This document shows, in pieces, positions 1 through 9,277 of a stretch of 64,000 nt of DNA. The stretch is from Armatimonadota bacterium (GTDB taxonomy: Bacteria > Armatimonadota > Chthonomonadetes > Chthonomonadales > Chthonomonadaceae). Both the position numbers and the translations under genes were made by a program. Below the pieces are notes generated by a model, which worked only from the letters and a program-made list of their open reading frames with translations, was not told the DNA's origin and did not search any database. The DNA lies in NCBI GenBank assembly GCA_028871815.1, contig JAGWMJ010000001.1:1-64000 (forward strand), read 5' to 3'. The number at the start of each line of letters is the position of its first letter. Positions within the stretch are counted from its first letter, which is position 1.

Positions 1-396
1 CGCATCTGCGATACGATCTTCGCCGGTGACAACGCGGGCGTACTGCTTCGCGGTGTGAACCGCACCGACGTGGAGCGCGGCCAGGTGGTCTCCAAACCCG
101 GCAGCATCAAGCCGCACACCAAGTTCGAGGGCGAGGTCTACATCCTGACCAAGGAAGAGGGTGGGCGGCATACGCCGTTCTTCACCGGTTACCGGCCACA
201 GTTCTACTTCCGCACCACGGATGTAACCGGCGCCATGAACCTGCCGGAAGGCGTGGAGATGGTGATGCCGGGCGATAACATCCGCATCACGGGCGAACTT
301 GGCCAGCCCATCGCGATGGAGGAGGGCCTACGTTTTGCCGTTCGTGAAGGCGGCCATACCGTTGGCGCCGGGGTTGTGACCAAGATACTGGAGTAG
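1..396 (+). CDS. tuf: Elongation factor Tu, C-terminal part (5' end outside window)
   Basis: EF-Tu is the cytoplasmic GTPase that carries aminoacyl-tRNA to the ribosome. The frame is open from base 1, and the 131 visible codons cover the end of domain II and all of domain III. Visible hallmarks are the [19 protein letters not shown] stretch, [22 protein letters not shown] and the C-terminal [14 protein letters not shown]-binding motifs lie upstream of the window. The gene stands 27 bases before rpmG, tRNA-Trp, secE, nusG and rplK, a common bacterial arrangement. Identity is certain. What cannot be seen is whether this is the only tuf copy or whether fusA/rpsLG precede it. Confidence 0.97.
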   Translation, partial: RICDTIFAGDNAGVLLRGVNRTDVERGQVVSKPGSIKPHTKFEGEVYILTKEEGGRHTPFFTGYRPQFYFRTTDVTGAMNLPEGVEMVMPGDNIRITGELGQPIAMEEGLRFAVREGGHTVGAGVVTKILE

Positions 397-423
397 GCTG
401 CACGGGCTGAACTGGAGGCCGAG

Positions 424-594
424 ATGGCGCAAAAAGAGGTCCGGGTACTGGTGACGATGACCTGCCCGGAGTGCAAGTCGCGGAACTACACGACGAGCAA
501 AAATCGTCAGAAGACTCAAAAGAAGCTGGAGCTGATGAAGTTCTGCCCGAATCCGAAATGCCGGAAACACACGCGGCACACAGAGGGCAAGTAG
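424..594 (+). CDS. rpmG: 50S ribosomal protein L33
   Basis: A 56-residue protein of the large ribosomal subunit. The sequence has the zinc-ribbon L33 pattern: CPEC near residues 14-17, the YTTSKNRQKT basic stretch, and a second cysteine pair in CPNPKC followed by RKHTRHTE. The second pair is spaced C-x4-C, two residues wider than the usual CxxC, so the zinc site may be slightly altered. The ATG has a GGAGGC Shine-Dalgarno 9 bases upstream. The gene lies between tuf and tRNA-Trp in the translation operon. Confidence 0.95.
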   Translation: MAQKEVRVLVTMTCPECKSRNYTTSKNRQKTQKKLELMKFCPNPKCRKHTRHTEGK

Positions 595-600
595 GTTTGC

Positions 601-629
601 CGCTCGCGCCGCGGATTGCGGCGCGAGCG
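601..629 (+). other. Perfect 12-bp hairpin between rpmG and tRNA-Trp
   Basis: The arms CGCTCGCGCCGC (601-612) and GCGGCGCGAGCG (618-629) pair perfectly around a 5-base GGATT loop. The hairpin ends three bases before the mature 5' end of the tRNA and has no downstream T-run. It is therefore more likely an RNA-processing or attenuation structure than an ordinary terminator. This role is inferred from position only. Confidence 0.7.
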
Positions 630-632
630 TAC

Positions 633-705
<73 letters not shown>

Positions 706-788
706 CCGGTCAGCGCCGGTGGCGAACACAGGCGCTGCACGTTACTGACAAGGGCCGGCGAGGTACCGGCAAACAACGAAGGGCGAAC

Positions 789-1016
789 ATGGCAGCAGAA
801 AAAACGACGGGCGCGCCCGGTGAGCCGGTCCGCAAACAGCCGAACTTCTTCGCGGAGGTAATTACCGAGTTGAAGAAGACCACCTGGCCCACCCGCCAGG
901 CAGCCAACCGGCTTACAATGGAAGTGCTGATGGTGCTCCTGGTCGTCGGCATCTACATGGGCACGCTGGATTGGCTTTGCACGCAGATCGTCAACAGGTT
1001 CCAGTTGCTGCGCTAA
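789..1016 (+). CDS. secE: Preprotein translocase subunit SecE
   Basis: A 75-residue single-span SecE, the small essential subunit of the SecYEG channel. Residues 20-37 hold the amphipathic surface helix FFAEVITELKKTTWPTR, containing the conserved K(K/R)xxWP signature. It is followed by one hydrophobic segment at about residues 43-64 (MEVLMVLLVVGIYMGTL). The length fits the short single-TM SecE of most bacteria. It is immediately upstream of nusG as usual. The ATG follows a GAAGGGCGAAC Shine-Dalgarno region. Confidence 0.95.
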   Translation: MAAEKTTGAPGEPVRKQPNFFAEVITELKKTTWPTRQAANRLTMEVLMVLLVVGIYMGTLDWLCTQIVNRFQLLR

Positions 1017-1065
1017 CAGGCCCACCGCCGCTACCGCATCCGCCCTATTACGGAAACACCCTTTA

Positions 1066-1593
1066 ATGCAACGACATTGGTACGCCGTCCACACCTACTC
1101 CGGCCACGAAAACAAGGTGATGAACAACATCACGAGCCGGGCCAAATCGATGGGCCTGGCGGACAAGATATTTCGCGTGCTGGTGCCCACGGAAGCCGAG
1201 TTGAGAACCCGCGCGGGCAAGAAGACGGAACACAAGCGCAAAGTCTTCCCAGGGTACGTACTCATCGATATGGTTCTGGACCCCACCACGTGGCACCTGG
1301 TGAAGTCGACGACGGGCGTTACCGGTTTCGTCACGTCGGGTGACAAGGCGATTCCGCTTCAGGAGAGCGAAGTTCAGCAGATTCTGGAGGCGGTTGAGGG
1401 CAACAAGCCGACACCGGTGGTGCGCTTCGAGAAGAACGAGGTTGTGCGCGTGATTTCGGGTCCGTTCACGGAATTCACCGGCAAGATCGAAGAAGTGAAT
1501 GCCGACAAGGAGAAGCTGAAGGTACTGATCTCCATCTTCGGACGCGATACGCCGGTCGAGCTTGATTTTCAACAGGTAGAAAAGATCGTTTAG
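1066..1593 (+). CDS. nusG: Transcription termination/antitermination protein NusG
   Basis: A 175-residue NusG, which binds the RNA polymerase clamp and couples transcription to termination or translation. The N-terminal NGN domain opens with [20 protein letters not shown] and includes the [11 protein letters not shown] core and the GVTGFV segment. The C-terminal KOW domain (about residues 120-175) contains [18 protein letters not shown] and ends QQVEKIV. Length and domain order are standard. It lies between secE and rplK, with 13 bases to rplK. The Shine-Dalgarno before the ATG is weak. Confidence 0.97.
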   Translation: MQRHWYAVHTYSGHENKVMNNITSRAKSMGLADKIFRVLVPTEAELRTRAGKKTEHKRKVFPGYVLIDMVLDPTTWHLVKSTTGVTGFVTSGDKAIPLQESEVQQILEAVEGNKPTPVVRFEKNEVVRVISGPFTEFTGKIEEVNADKEKLKVLISIFGRDTPVELDFQQVEKIV

Positions 1594-1606
1594 CGGGAAG
1601 AGGAAC

Positions 1607-2032
1607 ATGGCGAAGAAGATTACGGCGGTTGTAAAACTACAGATATCAGCCGGCAAGGCTACCCCGGCGCCGCCCGTCGGCTCCAGCCTGGGCCCGTATG
1701 GCATCAACATGATGGAGTTCATCAAGGCGTACAACGACAAAACGGCCAGCCAGGTCGGAACGATCGTGCCTGCGGAGATCACCATCTATGAAGATCGCTC
1801 CTTCACGTTTATCACCAAAACGCCACCGGCGGCGGAACTGATAAAGAAGGAGTTGAGCCTGGAGAAGGGTTCGGGCGTACCGAATCGAGACAAGATTGGC
1901 GTGCTGACCTCAGAACAGATTCGGCGCATCGCCGAGATCAAGATGCCCGACCTGAACGCCAACGATCTGGAGGCCGCCATGAAGGTGGTGGCCGGCACGG
2001 CGCGCTCCATGGGCGTGGACGTGGCACAATAG
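1607..2032 (+). CDS. rplK: 50S ribosomal protein L11
   Basis: L11 (141 residues) forms the GTPase-associated centre of the large subunit with 23S rRNA. It starts [20 protein letters not shown], contains the [22 protein letters not shown] signature, and ends with the rRNA-binding domain including [15 protein letters not shown]. Length is normal. A GAGGA Shine-Dalgarno lies 6 bases before the ATG. Unusually, rplA does not follow directly: a 129-codon gene is inserted between them. Confidence 0.97.
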   Translation: MAKKITAVVKLQISAGKATPAPPVGSSLGPYGINMMEFIKAYNDKTASQVGTIVPAEITIYEDRSFTFITKTPPAAELIKKELSLEKGSGVPNRDKIGVLTSEQIRRIAEIKMPDLNANDLEAAMKVVAGTARSMGVDVAQ

Positions 2033-2073
2033 TCCCGGCGCCAGCCGCTGCGGACGGAATCGGAGGGCAGTTT

Positions 2074-2463
2074 ATGCTTCCATCACCCACTATTGCAAAG
2101 GCAGTAACGTTTCTGACGCTCGGAAGCATGTGGGCAATCGCCTGCCTGCATGCCGGCAGGACCGACACCGACGTTCCGTTTCACGTTGCCGTAGATCGCC
2201 GTGAAACCCGCCAACGCCTCTTCTTTGTCCGATCGGTATGGGTTGCCCTGGCGGCCGCATTCCTTAGCCTGGTGCTTCAGGATCTGCTGCCGCTTGTGTC
2301 GTTTGCATCTGTGGCACAGCGTGAACTGCTTCTTGGCGTTCTGCGCTCTGCAGGCGTTTGGGGAATCGTAGTAACAGCGTTCGTATGGGCGCAAACTGCC
2401 CATCTGGTTACCGGCCGCTTGCCGGGCTCGCCAGAGATGCGGTCCAGCAGCGACCGCAAGTAG
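2074..2463 (+). CDS. Unrecognised small membrane protein between rplK and rplA
   Basis: A 129-residue ORF with a good GGAGGG Shine-Dalgarno 7 bases before its ATG, located in the normally tight rplK-rplA junction. I see three likely membrane segments: about residues 8-27, 52-80 (VWVALAAAFLSLVLQDLLPLV) and 90-112 (AGVWGIVVTAFVWAQTAHLV). A charged loop RRETRQR separates the first two. I do not recognise a family. Same-strand orientation, short spacers (41 and 76 bases) and its own ribosome-binding site support a real gene co-transcribed with the ribosomal genes. Function unknown; the cysteine-poor hydrophobic make-up suggests an inner-membrane protein. Confidence 0.6.
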   Translation: MLPSPTIAKAVTFLTLGSMWAIACLHAGRTDTDVPFHVAVDRRETRQRLFFVRSVWVALAAAFLSLVLQDLLPLVSFASVAQRELLLGVLRSAGVWGIVVTAFVWAQTAHLVTGRLPGSPEMRSSSDRK

Positions 2464-2472
2464 ATCCACCGC

Positions 2473-2488
2473 CGGCGCAATTGCGCCG
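2473..2488. promoter_or_regulatory. Perfect 16-bp palindrome upstream of rplA
   Basis: The sequence CGGCGCAATTGCGCCG is a perfect palindrome 51 bases before the rplA start codon, in the spacer after the small membrane gene. It could be a protein-binding site or form an RNA stem in the rplA leader, for example linked to L1 autoregulation. I could not match it to the known L1 mRNA-binding motif, so the role is open. Confidence 0.4.
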
Positions 2489-2539
2489 ACACCACCCGTG
2501 GGAGGGCGCATGCCCGCTTGCACCACCGGAGAATAATGC

Positions 2540-3334
2540 ATGCCACCGGAAGATCTGAAGACCAATGAAGAGCCTGAGAGGGCCAGTCGATCCTTTGCGA
2601 CTCGCCGCCGGGAAAAGCGCGGCAGACGCAAACATAGCAACCGATATCTGGAGCTAGTCCGCCGCGTTGGCCGCGGAGCGCCGCGCCCGGTGGATGAGGC
2701 GATTGCTCTTGTAAAATCGATGGCGACAGCCGGCTTCGACGAAACCATCGAAGTCGCGGTGCAGTTGGGCGTAGACCCACGCCATGGCGAGCAGGCGGTG
2801 CGCGGCACCACCATGCTTCCACATGGCACCGGGAAGGGAAAGGTTGTTTGGGTATTCGCGCGGGGCGATGCCGCGGCCGCCGCTACCGCAGCCGGCGCCG
2901 ATGTGGTTGGCGCCGAGGACCTTGTTGAACGAATTCAGAAGGCCGGCGGCGCCGAGTGCGACCTGCTGGTCGCCGCGCCGGATATGATGGTTCTGTTGCG
3001 CCCGCTTGGGCAACTGCTCAAGGCAAAGATGCCGAACCCCAAATCGGGAACGGTGACGGCAGCGCCCGGCGACATTGTAACGGAAGTGAAAAAGGGTACG
3101 CGTACCGAGTACCGCGTGGAGAAGGCGGGCATTATCCACTCGTCCATCGGTAAGGCCAGCTTCCCGGATGACCACCTGCGCGACAACCTTGTGGCGCTAT
3201 TGCTGGCGCTGATCAAATCAAAGCCGCCAACCTCCAAAGGCAAGTACCTGCGCGCCATCTCAGTCAGCTCCAGCATGAGCCCTGGCGTACCGGTTGATAC
3301 GGTGGCCGCACAAAAGCTTACCGGCAGGGGCTGA
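2540..3334 (+). CDS. rplA: 50S ribosomal protein L1, with N-terminal extension
   Basis: L1 forms the mobile stalk at the ribosomal E site and usually also represses its own operon. Recognisable parts are FDETIEVAVQLGVDPRHGEQ, VRGTTMLPHGTGK, the PNPKSGTV loop and the C-terminal YLRAISVSSSMSPGVPVD. At 264 residues it is longer than the usual 225-235. The excess is a charged N-terminal extension (about residues 1-30) containing RRREKRGRRK before the normal start-like NRYLELV. The start at 2540 is supported by a GGAG Shine-Dalgarno 8 bases upstream, so the extension looks genuine. The operon ends here; rplJ and rplL are not next. Confidence 0.95.
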   Translation: MPPEDLKTNEEPERASRSFATRRREKRGRRKHSNRYLELVRRVGRGAPRPVDEAIALVKSMATAGFDETIEVAVQLGVDPRHGEQAVRGTTMLPHGTGKGKVVWVFARGDAAAAATAAGADVVGAEDLVERIQKAGGAECDLLVAAPDMMVLLRPLGQLLKAKMPNPKSGTVTAAPGDIVTEVKKGTRTEYRVEKAGIIHSSIGKASFPDDHLRDNLVALLLALIKSKPPTSKGKYLRAISVSSSMSPGVPVDTVAAQKLTGRG

Positions 3335-3560
3335 CCGCAGTCGCAAGCAAGCATGTGGTTGGCGGGTACACCGGCATGGATAGTTCGACCAGGCGCCTGT
3401 AGTTGGGAATGAGCGCCTCGCTCGTCCCTTGTGGTGCATGCCTCTGCGCCGAACGTCAGGATACGACGGCGCGGCGTGATCCAAACCTGGGTTATGCGCA
3501 CTCACCGCAGTCGTTATCTCCGCCATGGCGCGTAGATGTGGCGGCGGAAACCGACCCCAG
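3335..3560. other. Convergent intergenic spacer between rplA and atpC
   Basis: 226 bases between the end of rplA and the end of atpC. I see no convincing gene, tRNA or strong U-tract terminator here. Short ORFs in this space have no ribosome-binding site or recognisable product. In many genomes rplJ-rplL would occupy this position. Confidence 0.6.
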
Positions 3561-3974
3561 CTACGTGTGCAGGCGCATTTGAGCGACGCGAATCCGGTTG
3601 AGCGACCGCTCCAACTCGGCCCGAGCCGCTTCCGCTCCGCCCGAACCGCCCCCAACTTCCAGCGCACTGCGCGCCCGATCCGCCGAGGCTTGGGCTCGCT
3701 CCACGTCGATCTCTTCGGCCAGTTCCGCTGTATCGGCCAGTATGATCACCTTATTGCCGCTGACCTGGAGGAATCCGCCACTGGTGGCGATGTGGGAACC
3801 AAACCCCGTGGGAAGCGTGAGTGAGATCAACCCCACGCGCAGCTCGGTGAGGAAGGAGGCATGGCCTGCCAGCACGCCAAAGGACCCTTCGACGCCGGGC
3901 GCTACGATACTTTGCACGTGATCGGAGAAGACCATGCGCTCCGGCGTGACGAGATCGAGCTGAAAGGTGGGCAT
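3561..3974 (-). CDS. atpC: ATP synthase F1 epsilon subunit
   Basis: A 137-residue epsilon subunit, part of the central stalk of F1. The N-terminal beta-sandwich begins MPTFQLDLVTPERMVFSD and includes GSFGVLAGHASFLTEL and SGGFLQVSGNKVIILAD. The C-terminal helical hairpin (about residues 85-137) carries the AxxRARSAL and RIRVAQMRL helices, interrupted by a glycine-rich GGGSGG insertion. It lies 15 bases downstream of atpD on the same strand. The rest of the ATP synthase genes are not in the window. Confidence 0.95.
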   Translation of the reverse strand: MPTFQLDLVTPERMVFSDHVQSIVAPGVEGSFGVLAGHASFLTELRVGLISLTLPTGFGSHIATSGGFLQVSGNKVIILADTAELAEEIDVERAQASADRARSALEVGGGSGGAEAARAELERSLNRIRVAQMRLHT

Positions 3975-3989
3975 TTTAGGATCCGTTAA

Positions 3990-5402
<1,413 letters not shown>

Positions 5403-5658
5403 CTACTGGCTCCTTTGCGTAGAACCGGCCGCGTAACGACCCGGCGGCGTGGCGAAGCGTGGCGTTGAGACGGGCCGGCATGGGTACGTTGTACCGGCAC
5501 GCGGTTTGCGTTATTATGAACGCTGAGCGGGAACTTCCTGCCGGGTCGGCGTGATCGCTGCCGAAACGCGGTTCGCGTTTGCATGAAATTTCACAAACTA
5601 TTCTAGCAGGTTCGGGCAGGCAATACAACCGGTTGCAGCACGGTTAGAGGAGCTTTCC

Positions 5659-6528
5659 ATGAGGCTTGTTCGCTTTAATGAGGGACGCCTTGGCGTCGCG
5701 ACCCCGAACGGTTCGGTGATCGACCTTGCCGCGGCGGCCGGCCCGGCCGGCATCGAGAGGTTTCCGGCTTCGATGTCGGCTTTTTTGGCGCGCGGAGCTG
5801 AGGGCTTCGCAGACGCAGTTCGAACCGCGGACGCGGCATCGCCCACCAGCGTGCTGCCACCCGGATCCGTTCAGCTGCTATCCCCGGTGGGTGATCCGCC
5901 GAAGATCATCTGCATTGGTCAGAACTACCGCGATCACTGTGCCGAGCAGAATCAGCCTATACCCGAGCGAGCGATTATCTTCTCCAAATTTGCCACTGCC
6001 CTCAACCGGCCCGGCGGCGCAATCGTTCTGCCGAAGATATCGGAACAGGTGGATTACGAGGCGGAACTGGCGTTTGTTATCGGCGTTGGCGGGCGCGACA
6101 TTCCTGAGTCTGAGGCGCGGCGCCATATTGCCGGCTACATGTGCGCCAACGATGTATCGGCGCGTGACATCCAGTTTGGCGACAAGCAGTGGGTTCGCGG
6201 CAAAACGTTCGATTCTTTCTTTCCATGCGGACCATGGCTGGTGACGGCGGACGAGATAGATGATCCGCACAACCTGGCAATCTCGCTGACGCTTAACGGT
6301 AAGGTGATGCAGCAGTCGAATACGGGAAACCTGGTCTTTGGCGTCGACTCGCTGGTCAGTTATCTTTCGCAGGTGGTTACGCTGCAGCCTGGCGATATCG
6401 TAAGCACCGGTACACCGGGCGGCGTTGGCGTATTCCGCGATCCACCGGTGTTTCTGCTTCCGGGTGACGAGGTGGCGGTCACCATCTCCGGGCTTGGAAC
6501 GCTCACGAACACGGTAACGGCTGCCTAG
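5659..6528 (+). CDS. Fumarylacetoacetate hydrolase family protein
   Basis: A 289-residue FAH-superfamily protein. These cytosolic metal-dependent enzymes hydrolyse, decarboxylate or isomerise beta-diketo acids in aromatic or sugar-acid catabolism. Family motifs are visible: IICIGQNYRDHCAE, the metal-site DYEAELAFVIG, CANDVSARDIQ, the GKTFDSFFPCGPWLV segment and DIVSTGTPGGVG. The N-terminal about 70 residues form the typical small cap region. The ATG is preceded by AGAGGAG. Substrate cannot be told from sequence; YcgM/FAHD1-like oxaloacetate decarboxylase or 2-keto-3-deoxy acid hydrolase activities are both possible. Its stop codon overlaps that of the convergent Gfo/Idh gene. Confidence 0.88.
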   Translation: MRLVRFNEGRLGVATPNGSVIDLAAAAGPAGIERFPASMSAFLARGAEGFADAVRTADAASPTSVLPPGSVQLLSPVGDPPKIICIGQNYRDHCAEQNQPIPERAIIFSKFATALNRPGGAIVLPKISEQVDYEAELAFVIGVGGRDIPESEARRHIAGYMCANDVSARDIQFGDKQWVRGKTFDSFFPCGPWLVTADEIDDPHNLAISLTLNGKVMQQSNTGNLVFGVDSLVSYLSQVVTLQPGDIVSTGTPGGVGVFRDPPVFLLPGDEVAVTISGLGTLTNTVTAA

Positions 6529-7547
6529 CCGTTCAGCACTTCCGCCACGGAGACTTCCGCCATAACCTCCGCGGAGCGGTACGCTGCCAGGACTACGGCC
6601 AGATTGAGCAATCCATCGCGCGGCGTGCCGCGGAGTTGTTGAATGCCGTTGACTGCGTCCACAAAGTTCCGGATTTCGCCGTCAAAGGTATCCTGCCAGT
6701 CGTAAGCCGGCATCATCACGTTCGGTTCACTGCCCGGATACCAGGCCACTACGGCGCCAAGTGGGCTTCCGACGCTTACGCAACCCGTTGTGCCAAAGAG
6801 GGTGAGTACCGGCGCGCCGCCGCGCCCGGTGGCGGCATGCGTGGCGAAGAGCTGGCCCAGCACGCCACTGGCAAAGCGCATCGAGAGGCTCGCGGTATCT
6901 TCCGACGCGGCGCCTAATTCCGGCCGGTGCCGTGCACAGGCTGCGAAAACCGTCTCAATATCGCCGGCCACCTGCCGCATGGCATCTACGACGTGGATTG
7001 CCCCGTCTATCAGGTGGCCGCCACCCGCCAGACTGAGATCGCCACGCCAGCCGCTGTTCATTTCCGCGCGTTGGTAGTGGCTGTAAGCGGCCTGTACCCC
7101 AACCAGATCGCCGATTTCGCCGGACGCCGCTGCATCCGCCGCCATCGCTATCGTCGCGGCAAATCGCATGTTCTCGCCGTGCATCAGTACCACCCCGCTC
7201 CGCACCGATGCATCGATCATCGCCCGGCAATCCTGAACGCTGATTGCCAGGGGCTTCTCGCACAGAACGTGCTTGCCGGCGTTCATCGCGCGGATGGCGT
7301 ACTCAGCATGAAGGTGGTGTGGCAGGCACAGGTCCACGGCCTGAATGGCGGGGTCGTCGAGGAGCATTTGGAACTCCACACACGAGCGGGCGTTCCACTT
7401 CTCTGCAGTCTGAGCGGCAAGCGCTCCATTCACGTCGCAGCAAACGGTCACCCGCGCAGAATCGGTCACGTGCTGCCAGGCGCGCATATGCGCTCCGCTG
7501 ATGACGCCACATCCCACGAGCGCTGCATTGATGATTGAGTTCGCCAT
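6525..7547 (-). CDS. Gfo/Idh/MocA-family NAD(P)-dependent oxidoreductase
   Basis: A 340-residue sugar or inositol dehydrogenase-like protein. The N-terminal Rossmann fold carries AALVGCGVISGAHMRAW, and the family EKP motif is in GKHVLCEKPLAIS. The C-terminal beta-sheet domain contains GGGHLIDGAIHVVDAM with the usual catalytic-region histidine. The frame is open much further upstream, but the start at 7547 (MANSIINAALVG) gives the normal family N-terminus; the upstream residues look non-coding. Substrate unknown. Its 3' end overlaps the FAH gene tail to tail (shared CTAG). Confidence 0.88.
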   Translation of the reverse strand: MANSIINAALVGCGVISGAHMRAWQHVTDSARVTVCCDVNGALAAQTAEKWNARSCVEFQMLLDDPAIQAVDLCLPHHLHAEYAIRAMNAGKHVLCEKPLAISVQDCRAMIDASVRSGVVLMHGENMRFAATIAMAADAAASGEIGDLVGVQAAYSHYQRAEMNSGWRGDLSLAGGGHLIDGAIHVVDAMRQVAGDIETVFAACARHRPELGAASEDTASLSMRFASGVLGQLFATHAATGRGGAPVLTLFGTTGCVSVGSPLGAVVAWYPGSEPNVMMPAYDWQDTFDGEIRNFVDAVNGIQQLRGTPRDGLLNLAVVLAAYRSAEVMAEVSVAEVLNG

Positions 7548-7688
7548 AGGTCTTCGGCTACCGTAGCTTGCGCTGGGGTTTAGGTCCAGCCGGTGCGATT
7601 TCGTCTGCCGGCTGCGGAACTCCTGCGGGGAGCAGGCAAAACAGATGCCGCCGGTGAAGTTACAAAAGCGGAGGAGAGAACCACCACC

Positions 7689-8090
7689 ATGGGAATTCGG
7701 GTCTTCGAGCTCAACCACGTGGCGATTAACGTTAGCGACCTGGACCGTTCCATTCGGTTTTACGGTGAAACCCTGGGACTGCCGCAGATTGCGCGGCCGG
7801 CATTCGCGTTTCCTGGCGCCTGGTTCGCACTCGGCTCTCAGGAACTCCACCTCATCGCAGACTGGCCTCCGCCTACCGGCCCACGTTTGCACCACCACTT
7901 CGCGCTGCGTGTACCCAATGCCTTCGAGGCGCGCAGGCACCTTGAGGAGCATGGCGTTGCGGGCCTTCGTGGCCCGGCGCCGCGTCCAGATGGCCCCATG
8001 CAGTTGTTCTTCACCGACCCGGACGGCTACAGCATTGAGATGTACTCGCTGCCGGACAACGACCCGGGCAGCACGGGAGGTTCCAAATGA
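7689..8090 (+). CDS. VOC-family (glyoxalase/dioxygenase-like) metalloprotein
   Basis: A 133-residue vicinal-oxygen-chelate protein. It shows two beta-alpha-beta-beta-beta half-modules: LNHVAINVSDLDRSIRFYGETLGL, then HHHFALRVPNAFEARRHLEEHGV, ending FFTDPDGYSIEMY. Candidate metal ligands are the His in NHVAIN, the His in HHFAL and the Glu in IEMY. An ATG further upstream is rejected because the start at 7689 has a strong GGAGGAGA Shine-Dalgarno and begins the fold properly. It overlaps the next gene by 4 bases (ATGA), so the two are translationally coupled. The reaction (glyoxalase, fosfomycin-type or dioxygenase) is not determinable. Confidence 0.85.
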   Translation: MGIRVFELNHVAINVSDLDRSIRFYGETLGLPQIARPAFAFPGAWFALGSQELHLIADWPPPTGPRLHHHFALRVPNAFEARRHLEEHGVAGLRGPAPRPDGPMQLFFTDPDGYSIEMYSLPDNDPGSTGGSK

Positions 8091-8446
8091 CCGGTACTAC
8101 CATGACCCCGGTGCACGATGTAATGTGCACCACCACTCTTGAGGTCGACGGCTTCGAGATTACGCGCCACCTGGGGATTGTGCGCGGGATTACAGTCCGT
8201 ACTCGGGGCGCGCTGTTTCAGATCGCTGTGGGGTTGCGTCAGATGGTCGGTGGGCGTATCGGCGCCTATGTGGAGTTGTGTGAATACGCCCGCGAGGAGG
8301 CGCTGCAGTACATGCTGACGCATGCCCGCGAGCATGGCGCCAACGCAGTGGTTGGCATGCGCTACGACGCCACGGAATTGGGCCCGGGCATCACCGAGGT
8401 TCTCGCTTACGGCACGGCGGTGGTCGTCCAGCCGAAGACGGGCTGA
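8087..8446 (+). CDS. YbjQ/UPF0145 family protein
   Basis: A 119-residue member of the YbjQ (UPF0145, heavy-metal-binding-like) family. These are small pentameric-type proteins of unclear function. The diagnostic run is present: ITRHLGIVRGITVRTRG, then a helical region with REEALQYMLTHAREHGANAVVGMRYD, and a final beta strand EVLAYGTAVVV. It overlaps the VOC gene by 4 bases and is followed 9 bases later by a GNAT gene. The first about 13 residues before VMCTTTLEV may be an extension; an in-frame ATG at 8102 is an alternative start. Confidence 0.88.
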   Translation: MTGTTMTPVHDVMCTTTLEVDGFEITRHLGIVRGITVRTRGALFQIAVGLRQMVGGRIGAYVELCEYAREEALQYMLTHAREHGANAVVGMRYDATELGPGITEVLAYGTAVVVQPKTG

Positions 8447-8455
8447 AGGCGCAGG

Positions 8456-9277
8456 ATGGAACATGACGGCGAATCCAGCGGCGACGCCATGTTGTTGGCC
8501 GCCATACTGAACCATCGAAGCATGGAGGAGGCCAACCGCTGTGTTGCCCGGCTGGCAGCCACCGAGTTTCGGGGCGACGCGGATGGTTTATCATGGTTCG
8601 CGAGCCGGATAGCGAGCCCGGTAGCCAACATGGTAGTACGCACCCGCCTCGGCGGGCCACCGCGTGAAGGAGCGATCGAAAACCTTCTCGATACCTACCG
8701 CAAGCTGGGCAGCCCCATCGCCTGGCTGGTTGGGCCCGCCTCAACGCCCGGCAACCTGGACAAAGAACTCGAGGCCCATGGTCTTATAAACCAGACGCAG
8801 TTGCCGCTGATGAATATCGACCTGGAGAAGTACAGCTCGACGGCGACGCCAGCGGGAGTCACGATTTCCGAGGTAGAGACGGATAGCGAGCTCGCGACTT
8901 TCACGGATATAGCCGCTGAAGCGTTTGAATGTCCACGTGGCGCCATCGCTCTCTGGTCCGATGCCGGTATGCGCATGCCACGCGACGGTGAGGTACGCGC
9001 CCGGATGTTCCTGGCCTCGCTGGATGGCGTGCCGGTCGCCACGGCCCAGCTTGCGGTGGCGCTGGGCGTGGCCGGAGTCTACGCGGTGTCGACCCTCCCG
9101 AAAGCACGCGGCCGGGGTCTCGGCACTGCAGTGACGTGGGCAGCGCTTACCGCGGGCCGCGAGATGGGATGCCGGGTGGGCACGCTGCAGGCGTCGCCAA
9201 TGGGCAAACCGGTCTATCACCGAATGGGCTTTGTAGAGGTTGGTGCGATCTCGCTGTTCGGATTCGGCGGCGGATGA
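8456..9277 (+). CDS. GNAT-family N-acetyltransferase
   Basis: A 273-residue acetyltransferase-like protein. The C-terminal half (about residues 135-270) holds the GNAT fold. The acetyl-CoA pyrophosphate loop is KARGRGLGTAVTWAAL, preceded by the beta-4 strand VAGVYAVSTL and followed by PVYHRMGFVEVG. The N-terminal half (ILNHRSMEEANRCVARLAATEF) looks like a degenerate second GNAT-type domain. The acceptor substrate is unknown. It is the third gene of a four-gene run and its TGA overlaps the ATG of the methyltransferase gene. Confidence 0.8.
   Translation: MEHDGESSGDAMLLAAILNHRSMEEANRCVARLAATEFRGDADGLSWFASRIASPVANMVVRTRLGGPPREGAIENLLDTYRKLGSPIAWLVGPASTPGNLDKELEAHGLINQTQLPLMNIDLEKYSSTATPAGVTISEVETDSELATFTDIAAEAFECPRGAIALWSDAGMRMPRDGEVRARMFLASLDGVPVATAQLAVALGVAGVYAVSTLPKARGRGLGTAVTWAALTAGREMGCRVGTLQASPMGKPVYHRMGFVEVGAISLFGFGGG

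Noticed and set aside
1063-1785. 240-codon minus-strand ORF
   Set aside because: Covers nusG and rplK in antisense; no homology.
7548-7952. Upstream extension of the Gfo/Idh frame
   Set aside because: The extra residues do not resemble the family, and most of it is antisense to the VOC gene; the start at 7547 gives the normal Rossmann strand.
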